64,000 nucleotides of DNA from CAXMRP01 sp965216515 (GTDB lineage: Bacteria; Pseudomonadota; Alphaproteobacteria; Rhizobiales; Afifellaceae), in the NCBI GenBank assembly GCA_965216515.1, contig OZ244173.1, forward strand, positions 1,550,001-1,614,000, written 5' to 3'. The notes beneath the pieces were generated by a model. It saw nothing but the letters and a program-made list of their open reading frames with translations. It was not told the origin of the DNA and searched no databases. The translations under genes and the position numbers were made by a program. How positions within the stretch are numbered: position 1 is the first letter of the stretch; each line of letters opens with the position of its first letter. Positions 58,433 to 64,000 of the stretch are shown piece by piece.

Positions 58433-59683
58433 ATGACGATCAAGCGCTTGAAAAACCTGTTGGCGACGACGGTTTGCTCCGTCACCGTCATGGTCATGGC
58501 GCCAGCCATGGCACAGCAATCCGGTATGTCCGGTATGGATGGCATGTCCGGCATGGGTGGTATGTCCGGCATGGGCGGCATGTCCGGTATGGGCGGAATG
58601 TCCGGTATGGGCGGAATGTCCGGCATGGGCGGAATGTCCGGCATGGGCGGAATGTCCGGCATGGGCGGCATGTCCGGCATGGGCGGCATGTCCGGTATGG
58701 GCGGCATGTCCGGCATGGGCGGCATGTCCGGTATGGGCGGAATGTCCGGCATGGGCGGCTTCGGCGGCCCTGGCTGGGTCTGCACGCAATGGACATTCGG
58801 TACACCGCAAATCGGCGTGATGTCCGGCATGGGTGGCATGTCCGGCATGGGCGGCATGTCCGGTATGGGCGGCATGTCCGGCATGGGTGGTATGTCCGGC
58901 ATGGGCGGCATGTCCGGCATGGGCGGAATGTCCGGCATGGGCGGAATGTCCGGCATGGGCGGAATGTCCGGCATGGGCGGAATGTCCGGTATGGGCGGCA
59001 TGTCCGGCATGCAGGGTATGCAAGGCATGGGTGGCATGTCCGGCATGGGCGGAATGTCCGGCATGGGCGGAATGTCCGGCATGGGCGGTATGCCCGGCAT
59101 GGGCGGTATGTCCGGCATGGGCGGAATGTCCGGAATGGCTGGGCCCGGTATGAAGACCTGGCTCTGCTCGCAATGGACCTATGCGGGACAACCGCAAGCG
59201 GGCATGAGTGGCATGTCCGGCATGGGCGGAATGTCCGGCATGGGCGGTATGTCCGGCATGGGCGGTATGTCCGGCATGGGCGGTATGTCCGGCATGCAGG
59301 GTATGCAAGGCATGGGTGGCATGGCCGGCATGCAGGGTATGCAAGGCATGGGTGGCATGGCTGGCATGGGCGGAATGTCCGGCATGTCAGGCATGGGCGG
59401 CTTCTGGATGTTCGTTCCACAAGGAAATACCGGTCAAGGCCGGTGGTTCTTCGTGCCGAACTATGTCGGCGGCATGGGTGGCATGTCCGGCATGGGTGGT
59501 ATGTCCGGTATGGGCGGAATGTCCGGCATGGGTGGCATGTCCGGCATGGGCGGAATGTCCGGCATGGGCGGCATGTCCGGTATGGGCGGCATGTCCGGTA
59601 TGGGCGGAATGTCCGGCATGGACGGAATGTCCGGCATGAAGGGTGAAAACTGGACCCCGCCGGCAAAAACGAAGTCCAACTAA
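58433..59683 (+). CDS. Secreted Gly-Met repeat protein (MSGMGG units) with three aromatic inserts
   Basis: 416 residues from the ATG at 58433 (AGGAGCGATAAG ahead), signal peptide TIKRLKNLLATTVCSVTVMV ending in APAMA. The mature protein is almost entirely MSGMGG units, with occasional MQGMQG, MDG and MPGMGG variants. Three non-repeat inserts break it: PGWVCTQWTFGTPQ, KTWLCSQWTYAGQPQ (both W-x-C-x-Q-W-T-aromatic) and a longer FWMFVPQGNTGQGRWFFVPN. The two Cys and many Met could bind copper or heme. A flexible secreted coat, matrix or metal-binding conduit are possible roles. No enzyme motif is seen. A hairpin follows its stop. Confidence 0.85.
   Translation: MTIKRLKNLLATTVCSVTVMVMAPAMAQQSGMSGMDGMSGMGGMSGMGGMSGMGGMSGMGGMSGMGGMSGMGGMSGMGGMSGMGGMSGMGGMSGMGGMSGMGGMSGMGGFGGPGWVCTQWTFGTPQIGVMSGMGGMSGMGGMSGMGGMSGMGGMSGMGGMSGMGGMSGMGGMSGMGGMSGMGGMSGMGGMSGMQGMQGMGGMSGMGGMSGMGGMSGMGGMPGMGGMSGMGGMSGMAGPGMKTWLCSQWTYAGQPQAGMSGMSGMGGMSGMGGMSGMGGMSGMGGMSGMQGMQGMGGMAGMQGMQGMGGMAGMGGMSGMSGMGGFWMFVPQGNTGQGRWFFVPNYVGGMGGMSGMGGMSGMGGMSGMGGMSGMGGMSGMGGMSGMGGMSGMGGMSGMDGMSGMKGENWTPPAKTKSN
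58526..59643 (+). repeat. 18-bp tandem repeats encoding MSGMGG
   Basis: Units such as ATGTCCGGCATGGGCGGA. One run of twelve units covers 58544-58759, another of ten covers 58820-58999, and further runs follow to 59643. Units differ mostly at third codon positions, so the amino-acid repeat is kept while the DNA drifts. Because ATG TCC GGC is also free of stops on the other strand, long antisense open frames arise; these are by-products. Confidence 0.95.
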
Positions 59684-59701
59684 AACCCCGGATGGCAAAT
59701 C

Positions 59702-59730
59702 GGGGAGGCAGCAAAAACTGCCTCCCCTTT
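59702..59730 (+). terminator. Terminator-like hairpin after the Gly-Met protein gene
   Basis: GGGGAGGCAG, loop CAAAAA, CTGCCTCCCC, then TTT. It is a perfect 10-bp stem with a short T run. It probably ends part of the transcription, so the repeat protein is made in excess over the cytochrome and molybdoenzyme. Confidence 0.75.
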
Positions 59731-59762
59731 CGTTGACGCCAACCAGACGGAATTCGCGAACT

Positions 59763-61358
59763 ATGAAGAAGGCAGACGCAATTCTCGAAATTCTAGGATT
59801 GGCGGGAGTGGCAGCAACGGCGATTCTGGCAATCGTTGCCCTCGGCACTCTAGTCATCAAAGGCCCGGCCGCGTTGACGAGACTTGCCGATACAGGCGCC
59901 CAGACAACAAACGTCGAAGCGCCTGCGAGCGAAAACCCGGTTCGAATCCAGACCGGTGACAACAAGAGCGCGGAAATTCGCGAAAGTTCGGCAGCGGCCG
60001 GCACCGCGCCGGCGGACCAGGGCACCGCACCGGCGGAACAGGCAACTCAGACCGAAGCGTCCGCCGCACAAACCGTGAGCGTCGACGCCGGCGCTCGTGT
60101 GTTCAAGAAATGCAAGAGCTGCCACACGATTGAGAAAAGCGGCAAGAACAAGGTCGGCCCGAACCTGTGGTCCATCCTCGGCAGCAATATCGCCGGGCGA
60201 GAAGGTTTCAAATACTCCGCCGCCATGGCCGGGCTGTCTGACCGGAACTGGGATGTCGACGTGCTCGATCAGTATCTGGCCAATCCGAAAAAAATGGTTA
60301 AAGGCACTAAAATGGTTTTCGCCGGCCTGAAGAAGCAGGCCGACCGTCATAACCTGATCGCCTACCTGGCCGCGCAATCGGACACGCCGGTCGCCCCGGC
60401 GGAACTGGGTCTGGTTTCAGCAGCCGCAGCCGGCCAACCTGACGAAGACCAATCCGATGAAGCCTCGGCAAGCGCCGGCGCGCAGGATGTCGCCGCGGTT
60501 GCCGATACACCGCCGGCCGGCGTACCGGTCGATCCACCGGAACGAACGGACCAGGAACTGGCGGAAATAGGGAAACGGGTCGACGCCCTCAAGGCGACAA
60601 TCGGCGGTTTCGACTACGAACAGGCCCGCTATCATCCGCTGCATTTCCAGCCCCAGGTCGCCGAAGCCAGCAATGAGGAATGCCTGGTCTGCCATCAGGA
60701 GATCTTGAACCACACGCCGCGCGAAGTCTCGCCGGCCGGTCTGAGGGCCGACGCGGCACTGGCCTGGTACCAGACACTCGATTCCTATTCCGGCGAACAG
60801 GGCACGTTCCACTACCGTCACCTGGAAAGTCAGTTTGCAAAGCAGGTGATGAACCTGTCCTGCAACTTCTGCCATCAGGGTAATGATCCGCGAGAGGAAT
60901 CGCCCGATATGCAGCCCGGCAAGGCAAATTTTTCCGCGGCGCCGGAACCGACCTTCACCTTGCGCAAGATGGTAAATCCCACCCAGACCTGCCTGCGCTG
61001 CCACGGCGCGATGCCGGATCCCGTCGACATCATGGGCCTGGGCGGCCCGTGGCATGAGGCGCGCGTCGATCTGGAGGACGAAGAGACACCGAATGGCTGC
61101 CTGACCTGCCACGAGGAGCTCTACAGAACCGTCCGCCATCAGGTCAACTATCTGAAGGCCGCCAGCATCGAACAGGCCGCAAAAGCGGGATCCGATGTTT
61201 GTTTTGGCTGCCATGGCGGCCGCCAATGGTACCGCATTGCCTACCCGTATCCGCGCACGCCCTGGCCGGATATGGACGAGGAAATCCCGGACTGGGCGAA
61301 AGACAGACCCACAGGATCCGATCCCCAATACCGGCTGAAACCCAACGCTGTTCAGTGA
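59763..61358 (+). CDS. Membrane-anchored six-heme cytochrome c
   Basis: 531 residues from the ATG at 59763. An N-terminal membrane anchor (residues 7-33) precedes a long disordered Ala/Pro/Glu linker (about 45-108), then a class I cytochrome c domain (C117KSCH, GPNLWSILG, axial-Met region KMVFAGLKKQADRHNLIAYL). After a second linker (about 205-265) come five more heme motifs: CLVCH (307), CNFCH (367), CLRCH (410), CLTCH (446) and CFGCH (480). Joining a c2-like domain to a multiheme module is unusual. It probably hands electrons between the membrane pool or other cytochromes and the molybdoenzyme. Confidence 0.93.
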   Translation: MKKADAILEILGLAGVAATAILAIVALGTLVIKGPAALTRLADTGAQTTNVEAPASENPVRIQTGDNKSAEIRESSAAAGTAPADQGTAPAEQATQTEASAAQTVSVDAGARVFKKCKSCHTIEKSGKNKVGPNLWSILGSNIAGREGFKYSAAMAGLSDRNWDVDVLDQYLANPKKMVKGTKMVFAGLKKQADRHNLIAYLAAQSDTPVAPAELGLVSAAAAGQPDEDQSDEASASAGAQDVAAVADTPPAGVPVDPPERTDQELAEIGKRVDALKATIGGFDYEQARYHPLHFQPQVAEASNEECLVCHQEILNHTPREVSPAGLRADAALAWYQTLDSYSGEQGTFHYRHLESQFAKQVMNLSCNFCHQGNDPREESPDMQPGKANFSAAPEPTFTLRKMVNPTQTCLRCHGAMPDPVDIMGLGGPWHEARVDLEDEETPNGCLTCHEELYRTVRHQVNYLKAASIEQAAKAGSDVCFGCHGGRQWYRIAYPYPRTPWPDMDEEIPDWAKDRPTGSDPQYRLKPNAVQ

Positions 61359-61373
61359 GCAGGAGCGACGATT

Positions 61374-63914
61374 GTGAATTTCGCTGCAGGAAAAAACCGT
61401 ATCAAGAAGTCCTTCGAACTGAACCGGCGCGGCTTTTTGAAATCAACCGCGGCCAGCGTGGCAACCGGATTGGTGGCCGGCGGGAAGGCCGGGAAAGCCA
61501 ATGCCTTCGCTTATGAGCCGTACCCGCGCGATGATGACCTCACGACGGTTGTCACAAGTTGCGCGCACAATTGCGGTTCGCGGCACATGCTGGTGGCCCA
61601 CAAAAAGGGTGACGTCATCGTCCGGCTGTCCACCGACGACGGCACATACCAGGGTGATGCGTACGGCACCGATACCGAAGAGATGCCGCAAGTGCGTGCC
61701 TGCCTGCGCGGACGTTCCTACCGCTCACGCCTGTATTCGCCCGAGCGGCTTCTTTACCCGATGAAACGGGTCGGCGCGCGTGGCGAGGGAAAATTCAAGC
61801 GGGTTTCCTGGGATCAGGCGCTTTCGGAAATCGCCGAAAAGATGGTCTACCTGAAAAACACCTACGGGCCGACGTCGATCCTCGATCAGAGTTATGCCGG
61901 CGCATCATACGGCGTGCTTCACAAATCCGACCAGATCGAGGGATTGCTGGCCAGGTTCCTCGGAATGTTCGGTTGCCGGACGAGTTCCTGGTCGGTCCCG
62001 TCCTACCAGGGCACAACATTCAGTTCGCGCATGACGTTCGGCACGATTGAGGACGGCAACGAGGACGACGCGTTTGCCCATTCGAAGCTGATTATCATGT
62101 GGGGCTGGAATCCGGCCTATACCTTCCACGGCGGCAACACGTTCTACTATATGCGGCTGGCCAAGCAGCGCGGCTGCAAGTTCGTCCTTGTTGATCCGCA
62201 ATATACCGATTCCGGTGCGGCTTACGATGCGTGGTGGATCCCCATCAAGCCGAACACCGATGCGGCGATGATGGCCGCCATGGCGTTCCACATCTTCGAC
62301 AGGAACCTGCATGACCAGGATTTCATAAACCGGTTCACCCAGGGGATGGACGCCGGCACGATGCCGCAATGGGCCGCCGGCAAGGAAAACTTCAGGGACT
62401 ATCTGTTCGGCACCTATGACGGTCAGCCGAAAACGCCGGAATGGGCCGAGCCCATCTGTGGTGTGAAAGCGCAGGACATCAGAAAACTTGCCGAGATGTA
62501 TGCCGGCACCAGGCCCGCCGCCCTCAAGGCGTCATGGGGTCCGGGCAGGAATGCCTATGGCGAGCAGTACAACCGCATGGCCGCCGCGCTCCAAGCGATG
62601 ACCGGCAATATCGGCGTGCTTGGCGGTTGTTCCGAAGGCGTCGGCAAAGGCTGGCATGCCGAAGGAACGGCCTATCCGCACGACCAGTATTCCAATGTCT
62701 GGTACGCATCCATCAAATCGGACCGCTGGGCCCATTGCGTTCTCAACTACCCGAATGTGAAACGCGAGGAGGTCGGGCTGTGGCCCCGCGGCGACGCGCT
62801 CGACGGGGTGATTCCCAATATCAAGGCGATATTCTGGCAGGGATCGGACTGGTTCAACCAGCTCACCAACATCAACAAGGAAATCAGGGCCATCGACAAG
62901 CTGGAACTTGTCGTATGCATGGATTCAACGATTACGCCGTCCGGCATCTGGGCGGACTATCTCTTGCCGATCGCAACCCATTTCGAGCGCCATGACGTGG
63001 CGCTTCCCTGGTACAAGGGGCACTACTACATTCACCGGCCGAAGGTGATCGAACCGCTCGGCGAATCCAAGTCGGATTTCCAGGTTTTCACGGAACTGGC
63101 CTACCGGCTCGGATACGGTCCTGCCTTCAATCCCAAGGCGAGCCGGGATTATTTCCACAATGCCGATCCGGTGGATGAGGCCTACCTTTCCCAATGGTGG
63201 GTGGACCGCGTCATGCACCATCAGGGTGTGGAAATCAGCTGGGAAGAGTTCAAGCGGCGCGGCATCTACAAGTTCCGCCTCTCGCAGCCGCACGTGGCAT
63301 TCCGCGCGCAGATCGAAAACGGGGTGCCCTTCCAGACACCGTCCGGGAAGATTGAGATTCTCTCAACCACGCTTGCCCAGACAACGGACTGGACGCGCAC
63401 CCAATACGGCTACGAAATACCCTCCATCCCCAAGTGGATCGAACCTTGGGAATCGCTCAACCATCCCAAGTCGGCGGAGTTTCCGTTTCATCTGGTTTCG
63501 CCTCATCCGCGTTGGCGAACCCACTCCATTTTCAACAACATCCCGTGGCTTCGGGAAACGTATAGCCAGGAAACCACGATCAATGCCGCCGATGCCAGAA
63601 AGCTGGGCATCAAGACCGGCGATACGATCGAGGTCTGGAACGATCGCGGCAAGGTTGTGACACCGGTCTACGTCACCGAACGCTGCATGCCCGGTGTCGC
63701 GGTACTCCATGAAGGTGCCTGGATGGATCTTGATGCCGACGGTGTCGATCGGGCAGGCAATCCCGATTTCCTGACCAATGACGAGCCGAGCCCGGCCGGC
63801 GCGTTCGCCTACAACACGATCCTTGTCGACATAAAAAAGACCACGCTCGCGCACCGGCCCGGCTGGGACCAGCTGGCAACATCGCGCAGCCACATTTTCC
63901 GCCGCGACTTTTAA
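61374..63914 (+). CDS. Tat-exported DMSO-reductase-family molybdoenzyme, catalytic subunit (DmsA-like)
   Basis: 846 residues from GTG at 61374 (AGGAGCGACG ahead). Tat signal NRRGFLKSTAASVATG (residues 18-33). The [4Fe-4S] site reads C63AHNC67GSRH71 and C110 in VRACLRGRS: the third ligand expected as Cys is His71. DmsA-type segments follow: RLLYPMKRVGARGEGKFKRV, WGWNPAYTFHG, and the guanine-dinucleotide-binding C-terminal SPHPRWRTHSIFNN. A Ser ligand to Mo is possible at S178 (YAGASYG), by loose alignment. It could reduce or oxidise an S-, N- or Se-oxide or a related compound. The substrate is unknown. Confidence 0.93.
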   Translation: MNFAAGKNRIKKSFELNRRGFLKSTAASVATGLVAGGKAGKANAFAYEPYPRDDDLTTVVTSCAHNCGSRHMLVAHKKGDVIVRLSTDDGTYQGDAYGTDTEEMPQVRACLRGRSYRSRLYSPERLLYPMKRVGARGEGKFKRVSWDQALSEIAEKMVYLKNTYGPTSILDQSYAGASYGVLHKSDQIEGLLARFLGMFGCRTSSWSVPSYQGTTFSSRMTFGTIEDGNEDDAFAHSKLIIMWGWNPAYTFHGGNTFYYMRLAKQRGCKFVLVDPQYTDSGAAYDAWWIPIKPNTDAAMMAAMAFHIFDRNLHDQDFINRFTQGMDAGTMPQWAAGKENFRDYLFGTYDGQPKTPEWAEPICGVKAQDIRKLAEMYAGTRPAALKASWGPGRNAYGEQYNRMAAALQAMTGNIGVLGGCSEGVGKGWHAEGTAYPHDQYSNVWYASIKSDRWAHCVLNYPNVKREEVGLWPRGDALDGVIPNIKAIFWQGSDWFNQLTNINKEIRAIDKLELVVCMDSTITPSGIWADYLLPIATHFERHDVALPWYKGHYYIHRPKVIEPLGESKSDFQVFTELAYRLGYGPAFNPKASRDYFHNADPVDEAYLSQWWVDRVMHHQGVEISWEEFKRRGIYKFRLSQPHVAFRAQIENGVPFQTPSGKIEILSTTLAQTTDWTRTQYGYEIPSIPKWIEPWESLNHPKSAEFPFHLVSPHPRWRTHSIFNNIPWLRETYSQETTINAADARKLGIKTGDTIEVWNDRGKVVTPVYVTERCMPGVAVLHEGAWMDLDADGVDRAGNPDFLTNDEPSPAGAFAYNTILVDIKKTTLAHRPGWDQLATSRSHIFRRDF

Positions 63915-63938
63915 CTGCATTCTTCGGAGACATCTGCA

Positions 63939-64000
63939 ATGGCAGGTAAGGTTGACAAAGCCAAGATCAAAGCGGCTGTAAAAAAGCGCAAGCGCGAAGT
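63939..64000 (+). CDS. Start of the next gene in the sigma-54 operon (3' end outside window)
   Basis: The ATG at 63939 (CGGAGACATCTGCA ahead, 24 bp after the molybdoenzyme stop) opens MAGKVDKAKIKAAVKKRKRE and continues beyond the window. The very basic start is uncommon. By position it may be the iron-sulfur (DmsB-like) subunit, but nothing visible proves it. Confidence 0.6.
   Translation, partial: MAGKVDKAKIKAAVKKRKRE

Noticed and set aside
58526..59643. Possible CRISPR array
   Set aside because: Repeats are 18 bp, contiguous, drift at third codon positions and have no unique spacers, so they are coding tandem repeats.
58273..59714. Long open frames on the antisense strand and other frames of the Gly-Met repeat region
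   Set aside because: They follow from an 18-bp repeat lacking stops in several frames. The antisense products (MPDIPPMPDI-type, and CRTFRPCRT-type) lack a ribosome site and signal peptide, while the sense frame has both.

Overview
The window looks like a chromosomal stretch of a GC-rich alphaproteobacterium, probably Hyphomicrobiales or a marine relative. The signs are dense GC-rich coding, several SBP-type sugar transporters with UgpC-like ATPases, IclR, RpiR and Lrp regulators, and an alphaproteobacterial tRNA-Phe 3' end. The species cannot be named from the sequence alone.

Layout. (a) 1-335: C-terminal end of an IS630-type transposase. (b) 432-2533: a less GC-rich three-gene operon of unknown function whose first gene resembles the TIGR04255 family. 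(c) 2747-10875: a tail-less phage capsid and packaging cassette (portal, prohead protease, HK97-type capsid, HNH nuclease, connector, small and large terminase) with a lambda-O-like replication gene carrying iteron-like repeats. It ends at a 44-bp tRNA-Phe 3' fragment, an attR-like scar. The layout recalls capsid-forming phage-inducible islands or a reduced prophage. (d) 11000-13048: IS5-type transposase debris that truncates a sugar-ABC ATPase gene, then a broken DsbA-like gene. (e) 13045-25269: a copper island with two cytochromes c, two L,D-transpeptidases, DUF411 and DUF2933 proteins, a Tat-exported multicopper oxidase, CueR, a Cu+ P-type ATPase, a DUF302 protein, a Met-rich EF-hand protein and a two-component system. 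Two near-identical CueR operators with 19-bp spacers are readable. (f) 25765-34587: an Lrp regulator divergent from a PDH-E1-like (MdeB-like) enzyme, an IclR regulator with a CaiB-type CoA-transferase, a P-loop kinase, an SMR remnant, an FAD oxidoreductase and a SnoaL-like protein. (g) 35232-51412: two sugar uptake and catabolism operons, one behind a pair of LacI-type operators, the other led by an RpiR regulator with an aldolase and an FGGY kinase. (h) 51491-56710: an SsuABC/NMT1-type ABC system with two permeases, a shikimate-dehydrogenase-like enzyme and an IclR regulator. (i) 57756-64000: a sigma-54 operon encoding a small exported protein, a Gly-Met-repeat protein (MSGMGG units), a membrane-anchored six-heme cytochrome c, a Tat-exported DmsA-like molybdoenzyme and the start of another gene.

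The most unusual block is (i). It has a textbook -24/-12 promoter with two upstream dyads, a secreted Met-rich repeat protein with three aromatic inserts, a cytochrome joining a class I domain to five more heme motifs, and a molybdoenzyme in which one expected Fe-S cysteine is a histidine. It could be a periplasmic or extracellular respiratory chain with an unknown substrate. The second most notable block is the tail-less capsid island at the tRNA-Phe scar.
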